From NCBI GenBank assembly GCA_934489735.1, contig CAKSSR010000033.1, positions 1 to 17,733 on the forward strand: a stretch of DNA of 17,733 nt. The letters are read 5' to 3'. Every line of letters begins with the position of its first letter. Within the stretch, counting starts at the first letter, position 1. The position numbers were made by a program, and so were the translations under genes. Positions 1-7,938 of the stretch are shown here, piece by piece. Below the pieces are notes generated by a model. It was not told where the DNA came from and did not search any database. It saw nothing but the letters and a program-made list of their open reading frames with translations. Source of the stretch: an uncultured Eubacteriales bacterium. GTDB taxonomy: Bacteria; Bacillota; Clostridia; Oscillospirales; Acutalibacteraceae.

Positions 1-77
1 GGGCCATTAGCTCAGTTGGTTAGAGCAACCGGCTCATAACCGGTTGGTCCGGGGTTCGAGTCCCTGATGGCCCACCA
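1..77 (+). tRNA. tRNA with CAT anticodon (elongator Met, or Ile2)
   Basis: A complete cloverleaf can be folded. The acceptor stem pairs GGGCCAT (1-7) with ATGGCCC (67-73). The anticodon stem ACCGG/CCGGT encloses the loop CTCATAA with anticodon CAT at 35-37. The T arm has a TTCGAGT loop at 55-61. A discriminator A (74) and an encoded CCA (75-77) follow. CAT may be read as elongator methionine or, if the C is modified to lysidine, as isoleucine AUA. The stem sequence resembles clostridial elongator Met tRNA, but I cannot separate the two by eye. It is not an initiator, because the acceptor stem begins with a paired G-C. Confidence 0.95.
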
Positions 78-106
78 CCTCTTTTGAGGATTTTATTGGT
101 CATTTA

Positions 107-147
107 GAATTCTGTGATTTTTAAAATCACGGGGTTCTTTTTTTTTT
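107..147 (+). terminator. Rho-independent terminator of the tRNA
   Basis: The stem GAATTCTGTGATTTT pairs with AAAATCACGGGGTTC through about 15 positions, several of them G-T wobbles. It is followed directly by ten T residues (138-147). The orientation fits termination of the tRNA transcript and shields the convergent aminotransferase gene. Confidence 0.75.
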
Positions 148-186
148 GATTATTTTTTAATCAAAAGTAAATTTTCTCTAATGGAC

Positions 187-1497
187 TTAAAGCTTTTCAA
201 TTTGTTTCTCAACCGTTGCTATCATTATGCTTATACAAAACAGGTTCATAGCTTCTTCCAATTCCTCAATACTTGGATATGTTGGAGCTATTCTTATATT
301 TTCATCATTTGGATCAAATTTTTCTGGATACGTTGCTCCTATTGATGTCAATTTAAGTCCAGCCTTAGAGCACAGTTCTCCCACTCTCTTTGCGCTGCCA
401 TTTAACACAGATACGCTTATAAAATATCCACCCTTTGGTTCCGTCCACTTAATAATCTCATTATTTTTAAAATACTTATTAAAAACAGACACTACGACAT
501 CAAATTTAGGCTTTATTATATCTCGATGTTTCTTCATATGTTCCAACAGGCTGTCATAATCTTTCAAAAACGATGCATGTAGCAATTGATTTATCTTATT
601 AAATCCTATAGTTTTATTGCTATAATACTCATTTATATAAGACAAATTATTCTCAGAGCAAGCCAAAGCTGAAATTCCTGCACCAGGGAATGTTATTTTA
701 GAAGTAGAAGTAAACATAATGACCATATCTTCGTTATTATTCTTTCCGCATTCATTCAAGATGTTTAATATTTTATCAGGTTTTTCTTCCAGGAAGTGAA
801 CTGCGTATGCATTATCCCAAAATATTCTAAAATCCTTAGCCATTGGCTTTAATTTTGCTATTTTTCTTATCACTTCATCAGAGTATACTATTCCAGTAGG
901 GTTAGAATACTTAGGGACGCACCACATACCTTTTATGGAATCATCATTAGACAACAAATTTTCGATCATTTCCATATCTGGGCCATCATTTAGCATTGGG
1001 ACGTTAACAGGTTCTATTCCAAAGTAATCCAGCATTGAGAAATGCCTATCATATCCCGGGCAAATGCATAAAAATTTTATTTTTCCCTGGCGCGTCCATG
1101 GTTCAGAGGTACTATTTACTCCCTTTAACATAAACAAAGACATCATATCGAACATCATACTCAAGCTAGAGTTACCGCCTATAAACAAATTCTTCTTATC
1201 TACATCCAACATTTCAGCAAATAGCTGTTTAATTTCATCCAAACCATCCAACACGCCATAATTTCTGCAATCGATATCATCTTTTGACTTAAAGTCCTTC
1301 AAATTTATATTATCCAGCAGCATAGGGAGTGATAAATCCAGTTGAGCTTCGCAAGGTTTTCCTCTAGAAATATCTAAGTCCAGATGTTTTTGCAGATATT
1401 TTTCATAGATACTTTGTAATTTTTCTTTTTCTTTCAATAATTCTTCGTTTGTCATACTCAAGTATAACTTATTACTTAAACTGTCTATCTTACCCAC
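187..1497 (-). CDS. PLP-dependent aminotransferase, subgroup Ic aspartate aminotransferase-like
   Basis: This is a fold-type I aminotransferase of about 436 residues. The N-terminal LDISRGKP block (41-48), YSNPTG (197-202), DNAY (Asp228 would hold the pyridine nitrogen of PLP) and TSTSK (Lys267 is the likely Schiff-base lysine) are all present. A C-terminal RIAP arginine is the candidate carboxylate binder. The SRGKP block followed by QLDLS is typical of the Corynebacterium AspT-like group (Pfam PF12897), so cytosolic transfer between aspartate or another amino acid and a 2-oxo acid is the likely reaction; exact substrate is not deducible. The first codon chosen is GTG at 1497, only 4 bp past the trpS stop, with AAGAAGG nearly abutting it. 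The ATG at 1455 (MTNEELL) is an alternative that matches the family start better. It probably shares a transcript with trpS. Confidence 0.88.
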   Translation of the reverse strand: MGKIDSLSNKLYLSMTNEELLKEKEKLQSIYEKYLQKHLDLDISRGKPCEAQLDLSLPMLLDNINLKDFKSKDDIDCRNYGVLDGLDEIKQLFAEMLDVDKKNLFIGGNSSLSMMFDMMSLFMLKGVNSTSEPWTRQGKIKFLCICPGYDRHFSMLDYFGIEPVNVPMLNDGPDMEMIENLLSNDDSIKGMWCVPKYSNPTGIVYSDEVIRKIAKLKPMAKDFRIFWDNAYAVHFLEEKPDKILNILNECGKNNNEDMVIMFTSTSKITFPGAGISALACSENNLSYINEYYSNKTIGFNKINQLLHASFLKDYDSLLEHMKKHRDIIKPKFDVVVSVFNKYFKNNEIIKWTEPKGGYFISVSVLNGSAKRVGELCSKAGLKLTSIGATYPEKFDPNDENIRIAPTYPSIEELEEAMNLFCISIMIATVEKQIEKL

Positions 1498-1501
1498 CTT
1501 C

Positions 1502-2542
1502 TTATAAAAATAATGATTTATTATAATCTATTCCAATAGCCTCTTTAACTTCTTCAAGGGTTTTAGATGCTATTTCTCTAGCTTTATTTGTTCCATCCTT
1601 CAAGACATTAAACACATATTCTTTATCTTGTTCCAATTCATTACGTTTTTTCCTTATTGGGTCTATAATTTCATTAAGCACTTCCAACAAATACTTTTTA
1701 ACTTTTACGTCTCCTAGTCCTCCACGTGTATAATGTTCTTTAAGTTCTTGGACCCTGTTTACATCTTCACAAAATGCGTCCAAATATATAAATACCGGAT
1801 TACCTTCTACATGTCCTGGGTCTTCGACTCTCAAATGAGTCGGATCTGTAAACATTTCCATTACTTTTTTCTTAATTACGTCAGGTTCATCTGATAAATA
1901 TATAGCATTTCCCAAAGACTTACTCATTTTAGCTTTTCCATCGATACCCGGCAGTCTAGAAACCTTAGGGATCAAAGCCTGCGGCTCAATTAATACTTCC
2001 TTATTATATAAAAAATTAAATCTTCTCACTACTTCTCTAGCCTGTTCTATCATTGGCAATTGATCCTCGCCAACCGGTACCAACTTTGCCTTAAATGCAG
2101 TTATATCTGCTACTTGACTAATAGGATAAGTAAAGAATCCCACTGGTACTCCTTTCTCATCAAACTTTCTAAGTTTCAGTTCTTCTTTGACTGTTGGATT
2201 CCGTTCCAATCTAGCCACCGTAACCAAATTCAAAAAATACATAGTCAACTCAGACAATTCTGGTACCATAGACTGAATTAATATCTTTGACTTATCAGGA
2301 TTTATTCCACATGCTAAATAATCGAGAGTCACTTCCAATATATTGTCTCTAACCTTCTGAGGATTCCCTGCATTATCAGTCAAAGCTTGCATATCTGCAA
2401 CAAGAACATATTGATCGTAAGTATCCTGCAATTTGATTCTATTCTTTAATGATCCAATATAATGACCCAGATGTAATTTTCCAGTGGGTCTGTCTCCAGT
2501 TAAAATAATTTCCTTCATACTATTTGAGATCAACTCATTCAC
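1502..2542 (-). CDS. trpS: Tryptophanyl-tRNA synthetase
   Basis: This class I aminoacyl-tRNA synthetase charges tRNA-Trp in the cytosol. The HIGH-type signature GKLHLGH is at 21-27, the VGEDQ segment at 157-161, and the KMSKS loop reads AKMSKSLGN at 204-212. The length is normal for bacterial TrpS. The start is uncertain. The longest frame uses GTG at 2542, but the AGAGG ribosome binding site overlaps it. The TTG at 2533 sits about 8 nt after AGAGG and is the best-spaced start. The ATG at 2518 (MKEIILTG) matches the usual family start but lacks a well-placed site. Downstream, the aminotransferase begins 4 bp after the stop, suggesting translational coupling. Upstream, ogg lies 56 bp away on the same strand. 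No T-box leader is visible in the short gap, so control by uncharged tRNA would have to act upstream of ogg or not at all. Confidence 0.97.
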   Translation of the reverse strand: MNELISNSMKEIILTGDRPTGKLHLGHYIGSLKNRIKLQDTYDQYVLVADMQALTDNAGNPQKVRDNILEVTLDYLACGINPDKSKILIQSMVPELSELTMYFLNLVTVARLERNPTVKEELKLRKFDEKGVPVGFFTYPISQVADITAFKAKLVPVGEDQLPMIEQAREVVRRFNFLYNKEVLIEPQALIPKVSRLPGIDGKAKMSKSLGNAIYLSDEPDVIKKKVMEMFTDPTHLRVEDPGHVEGNPVFIYLDAFCEDVNRVQELKEHYTRGGLGDVKVKKYLLEVLNEIIDPIRKKRNELEQDKEYVFNVLKDGTNKAREIASKTLEEVKEAIGIDYNKSLFL

Positions 2543-2598
2543 CTCTCATTAATTTTTTTACATTTTATCATATTTGGCAAACATTTGTCAAAATATTT

Positions 2599-3441
2599 TT
2601 ATTTTTGGTTGAACAATTCCGGATTCATCCTACTATAATAAAAAATATACTGTTGAGCTACTCCTCTGTACTTCCCAAATTCCTCCTTATCGATATCCGG
2701 AAACAATACACTCATAGCCCTTTTCATCCAGACGTCTACGGGGAAAGCCTCCAGTCTATTAAATCCATATAGCAACGTACACTCTGCCACTTTAGGTCCG
2801 ACTCCCACGATTTTCATAAGTTCTGTACGAGCCTTTTCAATTGGCATATTTTTAATATCATCAATTATAATATTCCCATTCTCGACTTTACGTGCCGCAT
2901 CCAAAATATACTTTGTTCTAAACCCGGCCCTAATAACCGATAGTTCTTTCTCATTCAACTTAGACAATCTCATATAATCTGGGAATTCATAATTACTTTG
3001 ATCTATTTGATTTCCGAAGTTTAAGCACAGACTAGATATTATTTTTTTTATTCTAGGGATGTTATTATTCTGAGAAACTATAAACGAGCATAAAGTTTCC
3101 CAAGGGTCTTGTTTCAAAATTCTTATTCCCGTCGAAAAATCGCATGCTTTTTTTAAATTTGGATGAATACTAGATAAATTTTCTTTTATTTTCTTATAAT
3201 TTGTATCCAGATCCAAATAATTTCTCCACAAGGACTCAAAATCTTTCTGATTCGAGTTATAAATTACAATTTCCCTGTTTGATTTCTGCAAGATTTTTAT
3301 ATGTTTTCCGAAAGCTACGCCATCGAATTCCTTCTCAATTTCATTCCATCTAAAGCATTGTCCGCAGTCGAACGTCGTTCTTATATTCAATTCGTCCAAA
3401 TTTCTTATATAAACGTTATTATCTTTATACAATATATTCAT
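2599..3441 (-). CDS. ogg: 8-oxoguanine DNA glycosylase/AP lyase, OGG1 type
   Basis: It removes oxidised guanine from DNA in base excision repair. The N-terminal OGG domain carries DCGQCFRW (25-32). SQNNN (123-127) matches the Asn-rich turn of OGG1 enzymes. The helix-hairpin-helix reads IVGVGPKVAEC (211-221), with Lys217 as the expected Schiff-base nucleophile. PVDVW places the catalytic Asp at 236. The 280-residue length fits the family. The ATG at 3441 follows a clear GGAGG with good spacing. The gene heads the minus-strand run ogg-trpS-aminotransferase, transcribed away from the membrane gene across a shared 141 bp intergenic region. Confidence 0.93.
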   Translation of the reverse strand: MNILYKDNNVYIRNLDELNIRTTFDCGQCFRWNEIEKEFDGVAFGKHIKILQKSNREIVIYNSNQKDFESLWRNYLDLDTNYKKIKENLSSIHPNLKKACDFSTGIRILKQDPWETLCSFIVSQNNNIPRIKKIISSLCLNFGNQIDQSNYEFPDYMRLSKLNEKELSVIRAGFRTKYILDAARKVENGNIIIDDIKNMPIEKARTELMKIVGVGPKVAECTLLYGFNRLEAFPVDVWMKRAMSVLFPDIDKEEFGKYRGVAQQYIFYYSRMNPELFNQK

Positions 3442-3487
3442 AATTCCTCCGAGTTATCAACATTTTCAACTTAGTTTTCAACATAGA

Positions 3488-3516
3488 TTGAATACCTTTA
3501 CTTACTTGCTTATATT
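3488..3516 (+). promoter_or_regulatory. Putative sigma-A promoter for the DUF6512-like gene
   Basis: TTGAAT (3488-3493) and TATATT (3511-3516) are separated by exactly 17 bp and point at the membrane gene that starts at 3583. The match is by eye only; AT-rich sequence produces chance matches. I see no equally good promoter for ogg in the divergent direction. Confidence 0.4.
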
Positions 3517-3582
3517 ATCTTTCTTAATTGCATATATTTATCATATCACATTTTCAAATAAGTTTAAAGGAGAATCAATATA

Positions 3583-4113
3583 ATGGACAACAAATTAAAA
3601 AATTTAGAGATACTTGGTATCTTTTTTACATTTCTTTCAGGGATTCTTTTAAAATTTTGCTATACCTTATCAAATATGTCTGTCTGGTCCATATTCATTG
3701 GAGCCGTAAACTCTAGCATATGGGAGTATACTAAGATATTTTTAATTCCCTACGTCATCTGGGGCATATTAGAGCTAGCCATGTTTAAAAAAGTCTCACT
3801 TAAAGCATTTGTAATTTCAAAAGTTATTGGTTTATATTCAATTGCCCTATTAAACATCATTATCATTTCCATTTTAAGATCTATTTTAAGTAATAATATA
3901 TCATACATAGAAATTATTATTTTCTTCATTTCTTCTATTGCCGGGTTCACATTATCCTACTTATCATATCGAAATGTAAAAGAAAGTCTATTTTCTGTCT
4001 TTTTTTTCTTAATGCTGTTATCGATATCGATGATAATTTCTTTTACAGTCAATCCTCCGATGATAAATTTATTCAAAGATCCCTTATCTAACACATACGG
4101 ATTATTGTCATAA
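3583..4113 (+). CDS. Small integral membrane protein, DUF6512-like
   Basis: The 176-residue product is strongly hydrophobic with about five predicted membrane helices, near residues 8-28, 50-67, 75-100, 108-128 and 135-155. The segment AVNSSIWEYTKIF resembles the conserved N-S/T-WE motif of the clostridial DUF6512 membrane family; that assignment is from memory of the family, and no biochemical function is known to me. The ATG follows AAAGGAGA with good spacing. It is the only plus-strand protein gene in the window, and it ends 2 bp from the stop codon of convergent gene A1. No enzyme motif or transporter signature is visible. Confidence 0.75.
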   Translation: MDNKLKNLEILGIFFTFLSGILLKFCYTLSNMSVWSIFIGAVNSSIWEYTKIFLIPYVIWGILELAMFKKVSLKAFVISKVIGLYSIALLNIIIISILRSILSNNISYIEIIIFFISSIAGFTLSYLSYRNVKESLFSVFFFLMLLSISMIISFTVNPPMINLFKDPLSNTYGLLS

Positions 4114-4115
4114 CG

Positions 4116-5012
4116 CTATATTTTTTGTCTTTTTGATGCAGGGGTGTCAGTCAAATGGTATGATATCCTATCTTCTGTCATCAATTTAGAATATAACCTT
4201 GCCTGTTCTTTAGGCACTCCTTGACGAATCTTTTCTTCGTAAACGCTTGTCATTATTCTAGCCTGATGCTTTTCTATTCCTTCCATAGTCAATCTAATAA
4301 ATTCAAGTGCATATTCCGTGCTTCTGCCATCTTTTATTTCCTGATCGAACATCTCCGCCATCCTTCTAGCAATATGCCACTTCTGTTTATATCTTGTTAC
4401 TGATTCTGCATAAATACAAGCATAGTTAGCGCTTCTTCCCGTCTTATATTCTCTTTCAAAAATCTTAGCTCTGGCTCTAGCTTCTATTTCAGGTCTTTCG
4501 CAGCATCCCTTCAATCTAGCATATTCATTTGCATAATGACAACTATTTCCTCTTTTTAGTTCCTGTTCATATAAAGCTGCTGTTTCTCTTGCAATTGATT
4601 CTTTATATTTCCCTGATATCAGATACATCGAATATTCGCATGCGTAGTCATAACTTTTCTTACACTCACACTCTTTTTCACATATCTCTGCCATTTTTTC
4701 AGACTTTTCTCTGTCCATGTTATAAATCACAGTCAAATACGCAAACCACTTTGAATAAATATAACTCTTTCTTTCCTTTTCAACTTTTTTCTCAATTATT
4801 TCTGCTATTCTCCTAGACTTTTTCTTTCCAATTCTAAAATTTATTCTAGATATTGCATATTCTCGTAAATAAAGCTGACTTTTCTCTGTTTTTTTATCCC
4901 TATCAATTTCCGAAAATTTATCGTTTTCCGTTGCAAATGTATACGAACCATGTATTAAACTCATCAAGCATAGAAGTCCCATAGTTCTTGTAACCAACCT
5001 ACTTACTTTCAA
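4116..5012 (-). CDS. A1: exported 37-residue-repeat protein, Cys-rich, last of the array
   Basis: Function is not recognised. The 298-residue product has an N-terminal hydrophobic stretch (about 9-22) and a possible signal peptidase site near SYTFA. Six to seven degenerate units follow, for example ALYEQELKRGNSCHYANEY and MAEMFDQEIKDGRSTEYAL. The last unit (EEKIRQGVPKEQARLYSKL) is diverged like the last units of A2 and A3, suggesting a helix cap. The tail ends in ASKRQKI. The mature part holds about eight cysteines, including CECKK and GCC, far more than A2 or A3. The start is a TTG at 5012, supported by GGGGG about 8 nt upstream; the next Met (MGLLCLM) would truncate the signal peptide. It is the most diverged member and ends against the convergent membrane gene. 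Confidence 0.85.
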   Translation of the reverse strand: MKVSRLVTRTMGLLCLMSLIHGSYTFATENDKFSEIDRDKKTEKSQLYLREYAISRINFRIGKKKSRRIAEIIEKKVEKERKSYIYSKWFAYLTVIYNMDREKSEKMAEICEKECECKKSYDYACEYSMYLISGKYKESIARETAALYEQELKRGNSCHYANEYARLKGCCERPEIEARARAKIFEREYKTGRSANYACIYAESVTRYKQKWHIARRMAEMFDQEIKDGRSTEYALEFIRLTMEGIEKHQARIMTSVYEEKIRQGVPKEQARLYSKLMTEDRISYHLTDTPASKRQKI

Positions 5013-5040
5013 ATTTATTTCCCCCGCATTATTATAATAA

Positions 5041-5064
5041 AACTAGCCCAAATTCTGACTAGTT
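5041..5064 (-). terminator. Hairpin between A2 and A1
   Basis: On the minus strand AACTAGTC pairs with GGCTAGTT (one wobble) around an 8-nt loop, followed by TTATTATAATAA. The U tract is weak and also contains a TATAAT that could serve as a -10 for A1. It may be a partial terminator that attenuates transcription into A1. Confidence 0.5.
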
Positions 5065-5082
5065 GACATCAACTTTTTTCTA

Positions 5083-6360
5083 TTAGTTATTTGATTTAGG
5101 TACCTCTGTTGGATCTGGTCTAAGCAAACTTTCAGCTTCTTTTAAAGCATTTTCTCTTGCCTGATCCTGATTCATACCGTCACCGATATATCTTTGATAT
5201 AAATTTGATACTGATCTAGCAAATGATTCCTTCATTTCAAAATTTGTCATTAATCTTGAAAATTCTCTTGCATAGTCGACATTTCTCCCATGGTTACATT
5301 CAAATTCTATCAGATCCGTTCTTCTTCTAGCCTCTTCTTTATCAACATTTTCTTCTACTATAAGCCTTGAGTACTCACATGCGTACAACCAAGTCTTACC
5401 CTTTTTCACTTCCTGCTCAACTATTCTTGCCGATTGAGCAGCTTTTTCTTCGCCCAAATTATATTTTACTATCAACATCGAATACCTATTTGCATAGTAA
5501 TCACTTTTCCCTAATTTTCTTTGCTTTTCATAAACTTCTATAAATTTTCTCTTATCATCAGCTTTATGCAAAGCAAAATTAGTCTTAAATCTTAGTTTTG
5601 AATATTGTCTAGCAAAGAACTTACTCTTCCCTGCTTTAATCTCTTTTAAATACACCTTTGCTCTATACCTTGCAATTGTCTTATTCATTGATGGATTTCT
5701 TGACATCATCTTTGCGAACTCTCTTACTAATTCAACTTTATTAATACCTTTTTCTTTTTCTATATTCTCAGCGAATATTTCAGCTCTTTTTCTTGCAGAC
5801 TCTTCGTCAACTTTACTAACCAATTTCAAATATGTATATTCCCTTGCATAAGCCGTTGACCTTGTTTCAATTATTGCCTGCTCAAACATTTCAGCAAATT
5901 TTCTAGCTTGTTCTTCATTATCTCCAACTAAAGTGCGCTCAGAATACATCGATGCATATGCATCACTTCTTCCTGCCTTTATCTCTTGCTCAAATATTTC
6001 CATTCTTTCTTTGATTTTTTCATCATTTAGCTTATATATTACTTTCAATCTAGCACATTCTCTTGCAAATTCCTTACTCTTGCCATCGAGTACTTTGCTT
6101 TCGACTACTTCTGTCATCCTTCTTACAATATTTTCTTTAAAATTAGTATTTACTGATAGTATAGCATATTCCTCTGCATAAATTACACTTCTCCCCGACT
6201 GCATCTCCGATAAAGCTACTTCTAACATCCTATCTTCGTTGCTGCTAATTTCAGGTGGTGGCGTACTTGTTATATCATTGTCAATTTCTATTGCCATAGC
6301 AGACATTCCTGATATCATCGTTCCCAATGCTAAAGATAATATAATTTTTATAAAATTCAT
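5083..6360 (-). CDS. A2: exported 37-residue-repeat protein
   Basis: Function is not recognised. The frame extends to a TTG at 6375, but GGAGG lies 8 nt before the ATG at 6360 (MNFIKIIL), so 425 residues are assigned. The signal peptide ends in MSAMA, a good signal peptidase I site. About ten units follow, including MEIFEQEIKAGRSDAYASMYS and RIVEQEVKKGKTWLYACEYS. The last unit (IGDGMNQDQARENALKEAE) is diverged. Unlike most paralogues the C-terminus (PTEVPKSNN) is not basic. No cell-wall anchor or lipobox is seen. It has its own extended -10 promoter and a conserved upstream element that it shares with A4. Confidence 0.9.
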   Translation of the reverse strand: MNFIKIILSLALGTMISGMSAMAIEIDNDITSTPPPEISSNEDRMLEVALSEMQSGRSVIYAEEYAILSVNTNFKENIVRRMTEVVESKVLDGKSKEFARECARLKVIYKLNDEKIKERMEIFEQEIKAGRSDAYASMYSERTLVGDNEEQARKFAEMFEQAIIETRSTAYAREYTYLKLVSKVDEESARKRAEIFAENIEKEKGINKVELVREFAKMMSRNPSMNKTIARYRAKVYLKEIKAGKSKFFARQYSKLRFKTNFALHKADDKRKFIEVYEKQRKLGKSDYYANRYSMLIVKYNLGEEKAAQSARIVEQEVKKGKTWLYACEYSRLIVEENVDKEEARRRTDLIEFECNHGRNVDYAREFSRLMTNFEMKESFARSVSNLYQRYIGDGMNQDQARENALKEAESLLRPDPTEVPKSNN

Positions 6361-6389
6361 TCTCTTTTCCTCCAAAATCGTTTATTTCC

Positions 6390-6421
6390 ATTATATCACA
6401 CTTGCTCTTAAAATCCTTCAA
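6390..6421 (-). promoter_or_regulatory. Putative promoter of A2 (extended -10)
   Basis: The minus strand reads TGA-TATAAT (6390-6398), a TGn extended -10. A TTGAAG hexamer lies 20 bp further upstream (6416-6421). The same arrangement, TGn plus a TTGGAT hexamer at 20 bp, precedes A4. The 20-bp spacing is longer than the usual 17, so the extended -10 may be doing most of the work. Confidence 0.5.
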
Positions 6422-6445
6422 TTTAACAAAATTTTAATATAAATT
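6419..6445 (-). promoter_or_regulatory. Conserved upstream element, copy 1 (A2)
   Basis: A 27-bp block, on the plus strand CAATTTAACAAAATTTTAAT then ATAAATT, is identical at 26 of 27 positions to a block upstream of A4 (9740-9766). It begins 59 bp upstream of the start codon here and 62 bp there. It could be an UP element, a regulator site, or simply a promoter copied with the gene. Confidence 0.5.
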
Positions 6446-6446
6446 A

Positions 6447-6471
6447 AAGCCAGTTCAAATAGAACTAGCTT
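6447..6471 (-). terminator. Hairpin spanning the A3 stop codon
   Basis: On the minus strand AAGCTAGTTC pairs over 10 bp (one wobble) with GAACTGGCTT around the loop TATTT. The TAG stop of A3 lies inside the stem. The following sequence TAATTTATATT is only a weak U tract. Confidence 0.55.
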
Positions 6472-7775
6472 ATTATACATTCCGGCAGGAATTTTCCTTT
6501 ACTTATTGCTCTTTGTTTCATCACTGCCATAACATATTCGCTTGCACTTTCCGGGTCCATTCCGCCTCTTATCTTTTGATCATAAATTTCTGCCACTTCC
6601 CTTGCAATTGTTTCCTTAAGTTTGTTTTGCACTCTCAACAAAGCATATTCCTCAGCATAATCTTTATTTCTTTCTGCCTTTACTTCATCTTCATAGATCT
6701 TTGATATTGCTACCGCTTTTTCTGTGTCGATTCCTTTTATTATCAACTTTGCATACATATCTGCATAAATATCGCTCTTATTTGCTTCTGTTTCCTTCTC
6801 GAATATTTCTGCACCCAACCTTGCCTTATCATAACTCAGCCTATCGTCGACTATTAGTTTCGCATATCTTCTTGCATACTTTCGACTTCTTTTTGCTTTA
6901 ATCTCTTGAGCATATATTTTTGCTTTTTCGCTTGCTCTTATATTATCTTCCTTAAAATGTACAACCAGTTGAGCATATTCCTCAGCATTAATCCTACTCA
7001 TTCCCAACCTTACTTCTCTATGGAATACTTCAGCTATTCTCCTAGCCTCATCTTCTTCAAAATTTTGTTCTGTTACTAATTTTACATATTCTATTGCATA
7101 TATTGCGCTTTTACGTTTTACAGACATTTCTTGTTCCAGCATATCAGCTATTGCCCTAGCCTCTTTATCCGACTTTTTCTTTCTTACCAATTCCACTTCA
7201 TACTTAGTTGCATAAGCCACACTCTTACCAGCTCTAATTTCTTTTGAATATGCTTCAGCCATATCTCTAGCATCTTTTTCTTCTTCTACGCTTATCCTTT
7301 TGCCTCCGTTATTTTTTTTAAAGCATTCCAACAATCTTGCATATTCTCTTGCATATTCTGCATCTTTTCCAGCCTTCATTTCTTTGCAAGCGATTTTAGA
7401 TCTTATCTTAGCCTTATTATCTTTCACATTATTTATCATTTTCAGTTCCACATATTCAGTTGCATAGTCAACACTGGTTCCCGATTTAACTTTTTGTTCT
7501 AAAACCTTTGATATTCTCCTAGCCCTTTCGTCTTCTATATTATATTTTACTCTTAGTCTAGCATATTCTTCTGCATATACTTTGGTACTACCTGCCTCAA
7601 GTTCTTTTTCAATTATTTTCTTAATCTTATCATCATTGCTGCTCGATGCCTGATCTTTTTCAACAGGTTTACATACATCCTTATCATTTTCCATTGCCAT
7701 AGCAGACATTCCTAACAATGACGTTCCCAGACATAAAGTACAAACAGAAATATTTAAAAATTCACTTATCTTCAT
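6465..7775 (-). CDS. A3: exported 37-residue-repeat protein
   Basis: Function is not recognised. The 436-residue product begins at an ATG preceded by GGAGG at good spacing. Its signal peptide (ISVCTLCLGTSLLGMSAMA) closely resembles those of A2, A4 and the B genes. About ten units follow, such as AKIYAQEIKAKRSRKYARRY and EIFEKETEANKSDIYADMYA. One unit carries an insert rich in Lys and Gly (about FKKNNGGKRISVEEE). The last unit (IRGGMDPESASEYVMAVMK) is diverged like those of A1 and A2. The end, FLPECIIS, lacks a basic tail. It has a separate promoter upstream. Confidence 0.9.
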   Translation of the reverse strand: MKISEFLNISVCTLCLGTSLLGMSAMAMENDKDVCKPVEKDQASSSNDDKIKKIIEKELEAGSTKVYAEEYARLRVKYNIEDERARRISKVLEQKVKSGTSVDYATEYVELKMINNVKDNKAKIRSKIACKEMKAGKDAEYAREYARLLECFKKNNGGKRISVEEEKDARDMAEAYSKEIRAGKSVAYATKYEVELVRKKKSDKEARAIADMLEQEMSVKRKSAIYAIEYVKLVTEQNFEEDEARRIAEVFHREVRLGMSRINAEEYAQLVVHFKEDNIRASEKAKIYAQEIKAKRSRKYARRYAKLIVDDRLSYDKARLGAEIFEKETEANKSDIYADMYAKLIIKGIDTEKAVAISKIYEDEVKAERNKDYAEEYALLRVQNKLKETIAREVAEIYDQKIRGGMDPESASEYVMAVMKQRAISKGKFLPECIIS

Positions 7776-7813
7776 TTTAATTCCTCCAAACTATTTTCAA
7801 TTCTTACATTATT

Positions 7814-7842
7814 ATTATAACATATTTCAGAGAAAATTTAAA
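7814..7842 (-). promoter_or_regulatory. Putative sigma-A promoter of A3
   Basis: On the minus strand TTTAAA (7837-7842) and a perfect TATAAT (7814-7819) are separated by exactly 17 bp, about 40 bp upstream of the ATG at 7775. This lies in the largest intergenic gap of the array (7776-7938). Confidence 0.55.
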
Positions 7843-7852
7843 CATTTTTATC

Positions 7853-7879
7853 AAAATTGTAATATTTTCTTACAATTTT
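7853..7879 (-). terminator. Inverted repeat after A4 (possible terminator)
   Basis: AAAATTGTAA pairs with TTACAATTTT around a 7-nt loop. An outer pair, TTATCAAAA with TTTTGATAA, could extend it. The stem is entirely A-T rich with little U tract on the minus strand, so termination is uncertain. The right arm also resembles part of the conserved upstream element (CAAAATTGTAATAT against CAAAATTTTAATAT), so a regulatory role is an alternative. Confidence 0.35.
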
Positions 7880-7938
7880 TTTCATATTTTTGATAATTTC
7901 CATCTCGACTTTCTATCAAGTTAATATTTTTTTCTATT

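Noticed and set aside
146..166. Hairpin TTTGATTA/TAATCAAA as a terminator for the aminotransferase
   Set aside because: On the minus strand it is followed by an A run, not U residues, so it does not look like an intrinsic terminator in that direction.
227..559. Plus-strand open frames opposite the aminotransferase, trpS, ogg and the repeat genes (also 1064-1261, 2060-2281, 2524-2772, 5933-6181, 7890-8189, 9781-10029, 15714-15995 and others)
   Set aside because: They are antisense shadows of well-supported minus-strand genes. They lack ribosome binding sites, and those in the array only mirror the repeat periodicity.
3442..3582. T-box leader for trpS upstream of ogg
   Set aside because: The 141-bp gap shows no T-box consensus (TGGNACCGCG-like) and no specifier or antiterminator stems that I can recognise.
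5061..5074. Small inverted repeat AGTTGA/TCAACT followed by TTTTTT on the plus strand
   Set aside because: The stem is short with a tiny loop, and there is no plus-strand gene nearby whose transcript it would end.
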